DNA of 64,000 nucleotides. Source: Kitagawia praeruptora. Its lineage: Eukaryota; Streptophyta; Magnoliopsida; Apiales; Apiaceae. A program made the translations under genes and the position numbers. Positions 21,924-33,415 of the stretch are shown here, piece by piece; the stretch's first letter is position 1; each line of letters begins with the position of its first letter. The stretch covers positions 108,308,001-108,372,000 of the forward strand of contig CM075345.1 of the NCBI GenBank assembly GCA_037693485.1, read 5' to 3'. Under the pieces are notes generated by a model. The model was not told the DNA's origin. It did no database searches and saw nothing but the letters and a program-made list of their open reading frames with translations.

Positions 21924-24536
21924 TCAGGTAGTTCCAAGAACAGCGGTAACCGCTTCACGGTTCACCGTACCACCAAAATAGTGCTTAAGCCTCTGACCGT
22001 TCACTTTAAATGATTGGTCAGGTGATTTATCATAAATTTCCACTGCTCCATGTGGAAACACTGTCTTCACCTTGAAAGGACCAGACCACCTTGATTTAAG
22101 CTTTCCCGGAAAGAGTTTGAGCCGGGAGTTGAAAAGAAGTACTAGTTGGCCTGGTTCAAAGGTTTTGGGCACTAGTTTTCTGTCGTGCCACTTCTTCACT
22201 TTCTCCTTGTACATCTTCGAGTTTTCATAGGCTTGAGAACGGAATTCTTCCAACTCATTTAACTGCAACAACCGCTTCTCCCCAGCTAACTTCATGTCAA
22301 AGTTCAACTTCTGCAAGGCCCAGTATGCCTTATGCTCAAGCTCCGCTGGCAAATGACACGCTTTCCCGTAGACCAACTGGAAGGGTGACATTCCCAAAGG
22401 AGTTTTATACGCTGTCCTGTAGGCCCATACGGCTTCATCTAATTTCAAGGACCAATCTTTCCTCGAAGGATTCACAACCTTTTCCAAGATTCTTTTGATT
22501 TCTCGATTCGAAACCTCGGCTTGCCCATTTGTTTGAGGATGATAGGCTGTTGCAACGCGGTGAGATACTCGGTACTTGGCTAATAAAGCCGTGAACTGGC
22601 GATTGCAAAAATGAGTTCCTTCATCACTGATAATAGCACGAGGGGTTCCAAAACGAGTGAAGATCTGTTTGTGTAGAAAGTTGAGCACTACCTTAGCATC
22701 ATTCGTTGGTAGAGCCTTCACCTCAACCCATTTGGATACATAATCCACTGCCAAAAGAATGTACTGGTTGTTGCATGAGGGAACAAAAGGTCCTATGAAG
22801 TCGATTCCCCAAACATCAAAAACCTCCACTTCAAGCATATTATTTAGAGGCATCTCGTTCCTCCTCGAAATATTACCAACTCTTTGGCATCGATCACATC
22901 TCATCACGAACTGATGAGCATCTTTGAATAGAGTTGGCCAGAAAAACCCAGCTTGAAGCACTCGAGCAGCGGTCTTATCTCCACCATAATGTCCACCATA
23001 GATAGTGTCATGACAATCTCGCAAAATCCCTTCCGTTTCGCTATATGAAATACAACGCCGAAGAAGCTTATCCGGTCCTTGCTTGAACAAGTAAGGCTCA
23101 TCCCAACGGTACCATTTCACATCATGCAAAAATTTCTTCTTTTGAGCATAAGAGAATTCAGATGGGATGACATTGCTCACCAAATAATTCACAAAGTCAG
23201 CAAACCAAGGTACTTCACCTTGCACAAGAAACAACTGCTCGTCCGGAAAGTGTTCATTGATGAGAGTCTCATCCTTCTTATTTTCCTCGCCCCGCTCCAA
23301 TCTTGAGAGATGGTCAGCCACTTGATTTTCAGTCCCCTTTCTGTCTTTAATTTCTAGCTCGAACTCCTGAAGCAAGAGTACCCATCGAATCAATCGGGGT
23401 TTAGCATCCTTTTTGGAGAGTAAATATCTGATGGCTGCGTGGTCTGTGTAGACCGTGACCTTTGCACCAAGCAAGTACGATCTGAATTTTTTGAACCCGT
23501 AGACAACTGCCAAAAGTTCCTTTTCAGTGGTTGTATAATTCAGCTGTGCATCATTTAGGGTCTTACTAGCATAGTAAACCACATGAAACACCTTCATCTT
23601 CCGTTGCCCGAGAACCACGCCCACGGCGAAATCACTTGCGTCACACATCATCTCGAATGGCTCATCCCAGTTAGGAGCCGTAATGATTGGAGTAGTTGTC
23701 AACTTCTTTTTCAAATGCTCAAATGCTCTGAAGCATTCATCAGTGAATTTAAAAGAAGTATCCTTCTCTAGTAGACTGCAGAGTGGCTTTGTGATTTTAG
23801 AGAAATCCTTTATAAAACGCCTATAGAACCCGGCGTGCCCTAAAAAGCTGCGAATTCCTTTGACTGAGATAGGCGGAGGAAGTTTCTCGATTGTCTCCAG
23901 CTTGGCCTTGTCCACTTCTAAACCCTTTCTAGACACCTTGTGTCCTAGAATGATGCCTTCCTGTACCATGAAGTGGCACTTTTCCCAGTTGAGCACTAGA
24001 TTTGTCTCGACACACCGTTTCAACACCATGCTCAGATTATGCAAACATTCATCATACGAAGACCCAAACACAGAGAAATCATCCATGAAGACTTCCACAT
24101 TAATCCCAATCATATCAGAAAAAATAGCCATCATGCATCGTTGGAAAGTGGCTGGAGCACCACAAAGTCCGAAAGAAACTCGGCGGAATGTAAAAGTTCC
24201 AAAGGGACATGTAAAGGTAGTCTTCTCCTGATCTTCCGGAGCTATGGCAATCTGATTATAGCCTGAATATCCATCTAGCAGATAATAGTACTCGTGCCCA
24301 GCTAATCTGTCCAGCATCTGATCAATGAACGGTAGAGGGAAGTGATCCTTCCTAGTAGCCTTGTTCAGTTTCCTGTAGTCCATACACACTCTCCAACCTG
24401 TGACTGTCCGAGTCGGAATAAGCTCATTCTTCTCATTGGTTACCACTGTCATGCCCCCTTTCTTTGGTACACACTGAACGGGGCTCACCCAAGAACTATC
24501 CGAGATGGGATAGATAATGCCTGCATCTAGCCATTA
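21924..24536 (-). pseudogene. pol: Athila pol: RT, RNase H and integrase
   Basis: An 854-residue open frame (stop at 21924). The RT has VPKKGGMTVVTNEKNELIPT, CMDYRKLNKATRKDHFPLPF and the catalytic FMDDFSVFG (Phe before MDD is usual in Athila). RNase H starts near residue 270 (MCDASDFAVGVVLGQ, then YTDHAAIRYL). The integrase zinc finger (HDTIYGGHYGGDK ... MRCDRCQRVG) spans about residues 495-545. The core follows, with WGIDFIGPF, ISDEGTHF and NGQAEVSNREIKRILEK giving the three acidic residues. The frame is cut off from protease by a stop at 24534-24536. The RT, RNase H and integrase motifs themselves look intact. Confidence 0.95.
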
Positions 24537-25799
24537 AAGAATCTCCTTCTTGACAACTTCCTTCATGATGGGGTTTAACCTCCTCTGATGTTCCACGGAA
24601 GGTTTGCTTCCTTCCTCCATTGGAATTTTGTGCATGCAGTAAGAGGGGCTGATGCCCTTGATGTCTGCTATGGTCCACCCTATGGCTGATTTGAACTCTC
24701 TCAGAATTCGCAAGAGTTTTTCTTCCTCATTACCTGACAGGTTAGAATCAATAATAACAGGTAATGTAGAAGCTTCACCAAGAAAAGAATACCTTAGATG
24801 ATCCGGAAGTGGCTTGAGTTCAAGTTCAGGAGCTTCTTCGATAGATGGCTTTAAACGAATCTGTGATTTTTGAAGCTCAGCTAAGCCAAGTGATTCTGGT
24901 GGAACATTGAACTTCCTTTGGTAGGGGCTAGCATTCAACAATTGAACACATTTTGTAATTTCTTCATCTTCAGAATCAGAATCCCCTTGTAAAGTGCTTA
25001 CCAAGGCATCTGCCTTCAACAACTGATTCATTTCCTCATGCTGCACTGATTGAACCATGTCAAGTCTGAAACATTCTTCCTCTTCAGTTGGGAGTTGCAT
25101 GGCTTTAAAAACATTGAAGGTAACGTCTTGATCATGCACTCTCATAGTCAGCTCCCCTTTCTGAACATCAATCAACGTTTTGCCAGTGGCCAAGAAGGGC
25201 CTTCCCAAGATGATAGGGATGTTCTTATCTTCCTCAAAGTCCAAGATGACGAAGTCGGCGGGAAAAATGAGTTTATCCACTTTGACTAAGACATCTTCCA
25301 CGATTCCACGAGGATATGTAACTGACCTGTCAGCTAGCTGCAAGGAGATATTGGTTGGTTTTGGGTCGGGAAGTCCAAGTGTCATGAAGACTGAGAGAGG
25401 CATCAGATTAATACTTGCACCAAGATCACACAAGCATTTGTTAAACAACACATTACCAATAGTGCAGGGAATAGTGAAGCTCCCTGGATCCTTAAGCTTT
25501 GGAGGTAGTTTTTGTTGCAAGATTGCACTACATTCCTCAGTCAATGCAACCGTCTCGAAATCAGCTAGCTTTAACTTCTTCGAGAGAATTCCCTTCATAA
25601 ATTTGGCATAACTAGGCATTTGTTCCAAAGCCTCAGCAAATGGGATGTTGATATGCAACTTTTTAAATACCTCCAGAAATTTGCCAAATTGCTGATCCAG
25701 CTTCTGTTTCTGAACCCTTTGAGGAAATGGTGGAGGCGGATAGACTGGAGGATTAGCCTCTGAAGGAACCGACTGCTTGGCTGATTGAGGGAGTGGCTA
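24534..25799 (-). pseudogene. Athila protease and linker to RT
   Basis: The aspartic protease box is CDLGASINLMPLSVF, with IILGRPFLATG downstream (flap and second motif). This is the retropepsin arrangement of Athila, with Leu where most retropepsins have Ser or Thr. Before it lies an HINIPFAEALEQMPSYAKF motif typical of the gag-protease junction. Stops at 25797-25799 and 24534-24536 bound the frame. An acidic linker with DSDSEDEEITK precedes the RT. Confidence 0.9.
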
Positions 25800-27299
25800 T
25801 TTTTCCTTTATTGCAACTTCCTCTTGCTCTGCATGTTCTGAATTCTGCTCCACTTCTGTTCCCCATGTGACTTTTCCTGATCGCAGAGTAATAGCTTGTA
25901 CCTGTTCCTTGCCATCCTGTTTCCCTGGATTAGGTTCTGTTTTGCTCGGCAGACTTCCTTGCTGTCTATGGAGAAGGGCATTTGCAAGTTGTCCAATCTG
26001 ATTTTCCAAAGTCTTGAGAGAAGAAGCCTGACTCTGAAGTGATACTGCTTGACTCTTGACCATCGCTCTCAATTCTTCTAGTTCAGATTTTTCACTTGAC
26101 TGCTGCTAAAATCCTGGAGGCTGATATTGTTGCCTCGGTGCATACTGTTGTTGCATTCCCGAAGGATTGGACTGTCTACCCCCAAACTGCTGGTTAGGAA
26201 GAGGATAAGATGACTGCTGCATATTGTTCTGGCTGTTACTCCAGCTAAAGTTAGGGTGATTCCTGTTGTTCGGATGATATGTGTTAGGAACTGGCTGTTG
26301 GGGCCTTTGGAAGTTGCTCACAAACTGAGCTGACTCATTAGATATGGCACATTGACGAGTGTCATGTCCACCTGCACATAGCTCACAGATACTAGCTACC
26401 TGTTACATCCCAAGATTAGCCAAAGAATCCACCTTTAAGTTCAGAGCTTCTAACTGAGCTGACAGAGCAGTAGCGGTATCAACTTGAAGAACTCCTGCTA
26501 CTTTGCTTGGTTGCAGTCTCTGCGAAGGATTTTGGTACTCATTCGCAGCCATCATTTCAATCAGATCATAGGCTTCCTCATAGCTTTTAGCCCACAACGC
26601 TCCACCAGAAGCAGCATCTACCATAGGCCTAGATTGACTTCCAAGTCCATTATAGAAGCTATTTATGATCATCCATTCTGGCATTCCATGATGGGGGCAT
26701 TTCCTGAGCATCTCCTTATAACGCTTCCAAGCTTCACACAATGACTCACCCTGTGCCTGAGCAAACTGAGCAATAGCATTCCTGATGGCAGCTGTTTTCG
26801 CCATAGGAAAGAATTTCAAGAGAAATTTTTGTGCAAGCTCATCCCAAGTAATGATGGACCCAGCCGGTAAAGAATGTAACCAACCTTTGGCTTTGTCCCT
26901 TAAAGAGAAAGGGAAGAGTCTCAGCTTCACAGCATCATCAGAAACACCATTGAATTTGAAGGTGTCACAAATTTCGATAAAATTTCGAATGTGCATATTA
27001 GGATCCTCTGTTACACCACCCCCAAACTGCACTGTGTTCTGCACCATTTGGATAGTACCAGGCTTAATTTCGAAGGTATTCGCTGCGATAGCTGGCCTAA
27101 TGATACTAGACTGTATATCATTGATCTTTGGCCTAGAATATTCCATGAGTGCCTTCGGTTGTACCGGTGGATTAGCATTAGCATTAGCATTAGCATTAGC
27201 CTCGTCCATCCCGAAAAGAGTAACCTCTTCCGGAAATAGGATTACCTCGCTTAGTTTTTCTAACTCCGCTTGAGCTCTAGCTTTAGATCGTGTTAGCAT
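25800..27299 (-). pseudogene. gag: Athila gag, interrupted by stops
   Basis: It starts at the ATG 27299-27297 (MLTRSKARAQAELEKL). The capsid-like domain (DPNMHIRNFIEICDTF, LRDKAKGWLHSLPAGSI, FLLKFFPMAKT, GESLCEAWKRYKEML) spans residues about 85-215. A retrotrans_gag signature is clear. Stops occur at 26403-26405 (after SLANLGM) and near 26104. The sequence beyond them continues in frame with CELCAGGHDTRQC (zinc knuckle) and a Gln/Pro/Asn-rich segment. Near the N-terminus an (ATTAGC)5 microsatellite (27171-27200) encodes an Asn-Ala repeat. Confidence 0.93.
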
Positions 27300-27424
27300 G
27301 CACGTTCAAGTACCTGAGTACAAAGAGCAGAAAGACACGATATAATAAGTAAACAAAAATAATTCAAGTCAGTAATCTATAACGACCACTGCTGACAAGC
27401 ACATAAACTACAATTAACACCGAA

Positions 27425-27443
27425 GTCCCCGGCAGCGGCGCCA
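27425..27443 (-). other. Primer binding site of the nested Athila, tRNA-Asp type
   Basis: On the minus strand this reads TGGCGCCGCTGCCGGGGAC, starting a few bases after the LTR end. It is close to the tRNA-Asp complement known for Athila elements. Confidence 0.85.
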
Positions 27444-27449
27444 AAAACT

Positions 27450-28888
27450 TGTTGACTCGTAAACACGCAAGTATACGCGATCACAAATAGCAAGTGATAA
27501 ATAAGATTCGTTCCGCAGAGACTAGGTGTAATGCCAATTTTAGTGCGTTTTGTTTAAACTATTTTAATGAACTAAGTGAGAATAAATTAACAATTAAGAG
27601 TTCTTAAATATGAGAAAGCATGGGATTCCAATTTCATCGAAACTTCACTAAAGGTTGACACAGTAAATCGATACGGGTGATAAACAAGATAATTAATCAG
27701 ATAACACTACAATAATACGAGCTACCTTTCAGTACACTCATATCATACCACTTAATATCCACAAAAGATAGAAATCAAGAGGACACCACATTACGTTCAA
27801 ATCATATATGTCTATACAATCTGGAAACACAATTGGTTTAAGCACAAGTTATCTTTTACAATTACATGAGGCAATATGAATTGGGTAAAAACATACTACT
27901 AATCATGAATAACAATTAATTCATGAACTCATGCTAATATGGCATATTCTCAATCCTAGAATCCACTTTCGCAATCATCAAGGATTAATAAACTAGATGC
28001 TAGCTACACATCTATCAATTAAATCAAACCATATTAGATTATCACAATAAAATCACCCAACATCGATCACATGTCAAACACAATAATTATGAAATCGAAT
28101 CCATTGGAATCCCATGATAATGATTAGTTCATATTTGAACCTTTCACCATCATGGGTTCAATTGATAACATAATTAAAACAATTCTTGGAATAGATATAT
28201 AAAAACTGAATTATGAAAAACAAATAATTGAAATCCAAACCGAGTACTAGAACCAATTGTTCTAATAAGAATACAGATTTATTCTCCTTGCGTTGCTTCT
28301 GAAAGATGTGTCAATCTCCTTCTTCTGCTCTGCGTAGAAGAAAACTCTCCTGTAAACCCTAGATAAAGTGTATCTAAAGTCGCGTGTGTCTCTTCCCCTC
28401 TAAAGCTAATAATAAAAAAAAACTCCTCATAAAATCTGATCTCTCACCCCTAATAAAAGTATTTTTAATGTTTTAATAAATTTTACAAAAAGAAATCCAT
28501 AATTGAATAGGATTTTAATGTAAAATTCGCTGCTGACTTTGCTCCTCTGTTTCTAGGCTGTTCCAGTGCGATTTTGCTCTTTGGACCACCTTGGAATTAA
28601 AGAAAATTCTCCAAGCTTCGCGTGGACAGTAAGATCGTCAAATTCTGACTTCGGGAACTCAAGATACGACCCAAACAGTGTAGGCAGCCCGTATAACCCA
28701 ATATTACGAATTTCCTCTAAAAAATCTCCAAATTCAGCTTTTTATTCTCCAATCCTTCCAAGTTTAGGATTCCTTGCTTTCTACAATAAAACATTATAAT
28801 TTATTTAATAAAAATCCAATTAAATGCAAAATAAAATTAATATGAGGAATAAAATCATGTAAAATACATATAAATATATACTCTATCA
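27450..28888 (-). repeat. 5' LTR of the nested Athila (1439 bp)
   Basis: It matches 17217-18707 nearly base for base. A 53-bp segment present in the other LTR is missing after 27547 (GTGCG joined to TTTTGTTTAAA). One extra A lies in the A-run near 28422, and about 11 substitutions were counted by eye. Confidence 0.95.
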
Positions 28889-29773
28889 AAAGTTGTGTGC
28901 TAAGTTTAGCAAGCTTGTGCAGTCTAAGTATCAGATGAGCATGATGGGTGAACTTAATTATTTCTTAGGCTTGCATGTCAAACAGACTGAGACTGGTATT
29001 TTCATTAATCAGTCAAAAATATCAAAGATCTTTTAAGAAGGTTTGACTTTCAAGACTGTGAAGTTGAAAAAACACCCATGGCAACAGCCACTAAGCTAGA
29101 TTCTGATCCTAAGGGAAAGAGTGTTGATAACACTAGCTATAGAGGCATGATAGGATCACTATTGTATTTAACTGCAAGTAGACCAGATATAATGTTTTCT
29201 ACCTATTTATGTGCTAGATTCCAAAGTGATCCTAAGGAATCTCATTTAATTGTTGTAAAGAGAATTTTTAGATATCTCAAAGGAACTCCAAATCTTGGTT
29301 TGTGGTATCCTAGAGAATCTGATTTCTCCCTAATTGGCTATTCAGACTCTGATTATGCAGGGTGTAAAATAGACAGAAAGAGCACTACAGGTACATGTCA
29401 ATTCTTGGGAAACAGATTGATTTCTTGGGCAAGCAAGAAGCAACAATCTGTCTCAACCTCAACTGCAGAAGCTGAGTACATTGCAGCAGGCAGTTGTTGT
29501 GCACAGATCCTTTGGATAAGAAATCAGTTGAAGGATTATGGTATGACACTTAGTAATATTCCTATGTTTTGTGATAATACTAGTGCTATCAAAATTGCAG
29601 AAAATCCAGTTCAACATTCAAGGACTAAGCACATTGATGTTAGGTATCATTTTATTAGAGAACATACTGAGAATGGTACTATGGAACTTCATTTTGTTCC
29701 TACTGACAAACAGCTTGCAGATATTCTAACTAAACTACTTGATGAGGCTACATTCATTAGGTTGGTAAGTTAG
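28889..29773 (+). pseudogene. pol: Sirevirus pol, 3' part: end of RT and RNase H
   Basis: The frame resumes right after the Athila with the end of the RT palm (MSMMGELNYFLGLHVKQ). It is broken by a small indel near 29020-29030 and continues from about 29078 with RNase H: SLLYLTASRPDIMFS, FRYLKGTPNLGLWYP, DSDYAGCKIDRKSTTG, STSTAEAEYIAAGSC, CDNTSAIKIAENPVQHSRTKHID and HFVPTDKQLADILTK. All acidic RNase H residues appear to be kept. The frame ends at 29773. Confidence 0.93.
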
Positions 29774-30399
29774 TTAGGAATGTTAAATTTCTAGATCTTT
29801 AACATCTGCAAAAGTAGCAAGGTATGGTGTTCAACTTATAGACTTGATATTTTGTCAGGATCTGTATTTGATCGTTAAATGTTTAAGCTGTAACATTGTA
29901 CTTTGATAAATTACAGTATGATAGACTTGTTAATAAACATCAGGATCAGGATTGCTATCAGTATGCTGACGTCATCAGGATTTTATCGTCAGTATCAGGA
30001 TTGTGAAATTTGTGTGTCTTATTGTTTCAAATCCTGAAGTTCATTTTGTGTAGTGATCTAATTATGAGTTCTGTTAAGTCTATGCTAGCAAGCTTTAATA
30101 CATTCATACTGATAGTTTATATTATTTTTCAGATCAGTTAATAAACAACAATAGGCAAGTAGATAATAAGAAAGGTTGTATTTTCATTAATTGAAAGCAT
30201 TACATACATGGAAATGAAATACAAACATCTTTTTATCTAACTTTTACTGATAACCCTATTCTTGTCTAAAGTTGTTGCTGTTCTTAATCTTCAAAGATCG
30301 ACTTCAGGACAAGGAGCATCTCAAGAGTCACTTGGATGATCTACTCCTGGATTCTTTGTCTGGGTGACTTGAATGAGAGCAGCAGACTCAACTCCATGC
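29774..30399 (+). other. Non-coding spacer after Sirevirus pol
   Basis: No sense ORF is seen. On the opposite strand the part 30190-30399 lies downstream of the antisense ORF and would be its 3' untranslated region. It is A-rich on that strand, with an AATTAATGAAAATAC stretch near 30190 that could serve as a polyadenylation region. Confidence 0.5.
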
Positions 30400-30669
30400 T
30401 TATTGAGGAGAATGAATAGCATCTCCATCAAGATCAACCTCAGACTCTCGGCCAAATTCTTCATCCTCAAGTTTTGAGGAGGTTAGAGGGAGATTGTATC
30501 CAACAGATGGATGTTCTAAGAGAAGATTCTGGACATTATTTGGATCTACTCCAGCCATGTCTAATTCGGTGAGAAAAGTCATCTCTTCAAAGAGATAAAC
30601 TATGAACTTTTGGTCATGGACAATCTGTTCATCGTCTATAAGGAATCGAAAGATTGGGTTAACGGCCAT
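30400..30669 (-). CDS. Antisense ORF (89 residues) inside the Sirevirus
   Basis: On the strand opposite to the element, MAVNPIFRFLIDDEQIVHDQ continues to an acidic C-terminal part (SKLEDEEFGRESEVDLDGD) and stops at 30400. I chose the ATG at 30669 because a TTTATAAA box lies 79 bp upstream (30748-30755). The sequence between them looks like a plant leader (CA- and CT-rich, no ATG). The frame is also open further upstream to 30858, giving up to 152 residues. There is no recognisable domain, signal peptide or membrane span. Antisense extra ORFs are known in some plant LTR retrotransposons, mainly Ty3 types. It may be a chance frame, and the protein is unidentified. Confidence 0.45.
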   Translation of the reverse strand: MAVNPIFRFLIDDEQIVHDQKFIVYLFEEMTFLTELDMAGVDPNNVQNLLLEHPSVGYNLPLTSSKLEDEEFGRESEVDLDGDAIHSPQ

Positions 30670-30747
30670 TGTGTTTTGTGGAAGCTCTGTGTTTACACAG
30701 AATTTTTGTGTGTTTGTGGAGTAAAGAAAGGCAAAAGACATCAGGTG

Positions 30748-30755
30748 TTTATAAA
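30748..30755 (-). promoter_or_regulatory. TATA-like box for the antisense ORF
   Basis: TTTATAAA, followed on the minus strand by CACCTGATG and a CT-rich leader, lies 79 bp before the ATG at 30669. The spacing fits a plant TATA box with a leader of about 50 bases. Confidence 0.4.
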
Positions 30756-31363
30756 GGAAAAAGTGAGAAGCTGAACAGTCATTTGAAGTGTTCAATGCAT
30801 CGGCGTAAATATCCATGCGTATGATTGGCCCTCTCATATTTCCAAGATATTTTGACAATCCAACAAAAATATTTTTGCTTGGATTATTGATGTTCTTTTC
30901 AGGATAATTTTTGAAATTGCCATGTGGAACTCCATTTGATCTCTGAAATAAGGATGATAGTGATCAGGAAGACAAGAGAAATTTCATCAGGATTTATGAT
31001 TATTTTTATTTTTAAATCACATTGAGACTTATGATTATCTTGATGAAAAGGTCATGTTAGGAAATAAAGCTGATCAGTATTGACTTTATCTTGATTATAC
31101 CCTGATTTATTTTATTGAAATCAATTTTGGATTTTATTCTCCAAAAATCGTGGGTAACTGCATTTTTAAGGGACTGACACCTGTCAACCTACGTGTCAAC
31201 GTGGGATAGTGGGTCTGAAGGATTTTTGAATATATCTTTATTTTGAGACTCTGATTGTTTATTGCTAACTTCTAATTCGAATTTCCAAAGGCATAAACAT
31301 TCTTTTGAGTTCTCAAAAACACTAATCAAATTCAAGATTTCTCAAGTTCTTTTCAGATCAAAA

Positions 31364-33415
31364 ATGGTAGCTCAAAAAAGACTATCCAAATCACTAGATT
31401 TCAAGTTTGGTGACTTCGATTTTATGACAAACAATCATGTTGCAGCAATCACCAGCAAGAAAGGGGTATCAACTGATTTTTATCCAGTGATGGATTTTAT
31501 GGCAATTGGACCTTTGCGTTATGCATTGGCAGCATCTCTAGAAATAAATCAAGATGCTGTTTCACAAGCTTGGAAGAATGCTGAAGTAATTGATTTTACT
31601 CAGAGTCAATCAGGTAAGATTGTTCTACACTTAGGACAAGATACTTATGACATTACTGAATCTGTTGTTAATTCAGTACTTCACTTACATGTTAATGTGA
31701 ATAATGCTAGTGAACCATCTGATGATGATGTAAGAACTATGTTGTCTGCACTAGGTTATAGTGGACCTCTAGACAACATGAGCCAGTTAAATAGATCTTT
31801 TCTTAGGAAAGAATGGTCTTTCTTCTTTGATCAAATTGTTAAATGTTTTACTGGTAAATGTAGTTCTTTTCAGCAAATTACTTCTGTTACCTCACACATT
31901 GCTTATAGTTTACTTTATGATAGAGTAATTAACATTGGTCACATTATCTTAAGTCAGATGTGTATCAAACTTGGGTCAAGAGATCAAGACAGGAAAATGG
32001 TTTATTATCATAGATTTATCCAAATGATTATTAACCATTTTATTCCTGATATCGAAGCTAGATTTGGTAGAGAACATTGTGTTTCTTCTTATGTACAACA
32101 AAAGAGAATTTTCTCTGACATTACAAAGAAGGACAATGAAAAGAATCTAGATGAAATACCTGCAATTCACTATCCACATCATGTTCAGGTAATTCTAAAA
32201 ACTCATCTTCCTACTCTATACAATTCTTCTTTCTTTTGTGGTGAAATGACTCAGGAATCTCATTTGGAGGAGAACCCCCCTGTATCTACCCAAGTAGCCC
32301 AAAACATTATAGTCTTTGAAACAATTCAAGAACCAAGTTTTGATCCACAGCCTATTATTTCAAAGAAACCAACCTCTGGTGTTTCTCAAAAGACATCAAT
32401 TGTAAGGAAGAGAAGATTTATTGTGTCAAGTAGTAGTAGTTCTAGTGAAGATGATGATAATATATCTCTTGCTGAGAGAGCAGAATTGAAGGCTGCAATT
32501 CAACTTTCTAAGCTAGGACAAAGAGATGAAGCACCTAGTCACAACCAGGCTGCAGTCTCTCAAAAGGATGTAATGCTTAAAAAGGGAAAACAGTTACTGG
32601 ATACTGTCTCTCAAAAGACTGTGTCTATTGAAAAACGATCTCATCCCAAGATAACTTCTTTGTCTACACCTCTTGAGTTTTCTCAAGATAAATCTTTTGC
32701 TCACTATACTAGGAGAACAAGAAGAAAGATTCAATTGTCACCTACACACACAGAGTCTAGTCCTACTAACATCATGCATGTCTCTACAAATGAATCTACA
32801 ATCAAGTCAGCAACTGACAATAGAGATCTTGATTCTTCATGGGAAACTACATTGTCATACAGACTGGCTATGGGAGTTATTTCTATCAAAGTAAAACTAT
32901 CCAAGCCTGTTCTAGATTTTCTAGTTGAAAGAGTACCAAAACTTTTATTTCCTGAAGAATATGGACTTCTACATCAAAGACTTGACTTAATGAAGATGTA
33001 TTTCTATGTATTTGTCAGAAGACAATTAGTCAAGAAATTTGGACTCTCGAAGCATGTTGCACTTCAATCACTTCATGCATATTTATTTGACAAGGATGTC
33101 ATCATTGAAGATGCTTCAGCTCGAGGTGAACAACAGGAGGAAGTAGAAAGAGGAATTCAGTCAACAGGAGATACTATTGCACTAGTGGTGGATAGTAGGA
33201 CAGATCAGATCACAGTCACTGCAACACAAGAACCATCTAGTCAGAGGTTGGATGACTCAGAAGCTGTGATAGCTGATGCTGAAAGGTCTTCTGTGATGAC
33301 TGAAATTGCAATTGAGAAACCCTATGATATGGGAGGAATGGCTTTGATTGATTTTACTGAAGATCAAACAAACATTGTTCAGTCAGAGTCTATCCACCTT
33401 GAGGGTGTGTCTTAG
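31364..33415 (+). CDS. Long extra ORF after pol in the Sirevirus (683 residues, then stops)
   Basis: The first ATG is at 31364 (MVAQKRLSKSLDFKFGD); the open frame extends to 31262 without an ATG. Residues about 20-250 form a folded-looking region (VMDFMAIGPLRYALAAS, FLRKEWSFFFDQIVKCFTGK, SVTSHIAYSLLYDR). This region resembles proteins found widely downstream of pol in plant Sirevirus-type elements, which have no proven function. The rest is Ser/Thr/Glu-rich with a basic patch (VRKRRFIVSSSSSSSED) that could be a nuclear localisation signal. A hydrophobic span or signal peptide typical of an envelope protein is not obvious. TTCTTTTCAG just before the ATG looks like a 3' splice site. Function unknown. 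Confidence 0.7.
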   Translation: MVAQKRLSKSLDFKFGDFDFMTNNHVAAITSKKGVSTDFYPVMDFMAIGPLRYALAASLEINQDAVSQAWKNAEVIDFTQSQSGKIVLHLGQDTYDITESVVNSVLHLHVNVNNASEPSDDDVRTMLSALGYSGPLDNMSQLNRSFLRKEWSFFFDQIVKCFTGKCSSFQQITSVTSHIAYSLLYDRVINIGHIILSQMCIKLGSRDQDRKMVYYHRFIQMIINHFIPDIEARFGREHCVSSYVQQKRIFSDITKKDNEKNLDEIPAIHYPHHVQVILKTHLPTLYNSSFFCGEMTQESHLEENPPVSTQVAQNIIVFETIQEPSFDPQPIISKKPTSGVSQKTSIVRKRRFIVSSSSSSSEDDDNISLAERAELKAAIQLSKLGQRDEAPSHNQAAVSQKDVMLKKGKQLLDTVSQKTVSIEKRSHPKITSLSTPLEFSQDKSFAHYTRRTRRKIQLSPTHTESSPTNIMHVSTNESTIKSATDNRDLDSSWETTLSYRLAMGVISIKVKLSKPVLDFLVERVPKLLFPEEYGLLHQRLDLMKMYFYVFVRRQLVKKFGLSKHVALQSLHAYLFDKDVIIEDASARGEQQEEVERGIQSTGDTIALVVDSRTDQITVTATQEPSSQRLDDSEAVIADAERSSVMTEIAIEKPYDMGGMALIDFTEDQTNIVQSESIHLEGVS

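Larger units (their letters stand above)
17217..28888 (-). mobile_element. Athila-type Ty3 retrotransposon nested in the Sirevirus RT gene
   Basis: Complete on the minus strand: 5' LTR (28888-27450), tRNA-Asp primer site, gag, protease, RT, RNase H, integrase, a 3.2-kb non-coding 3' region, polypurine tract and 3' LTR (18707-17217). The protein sequence (FMDDFSVFG in RT, DLGASI in protease), primer site and long LTRs are Athila features. No env-like ORF is visible in the 3' region. By eye the LTRs differ at about 11 sites plus a 53-bp deletion and one A insertion, so it is younger than its copia host. Four in-frame stops break gag-pol. Confidence 0.95.
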
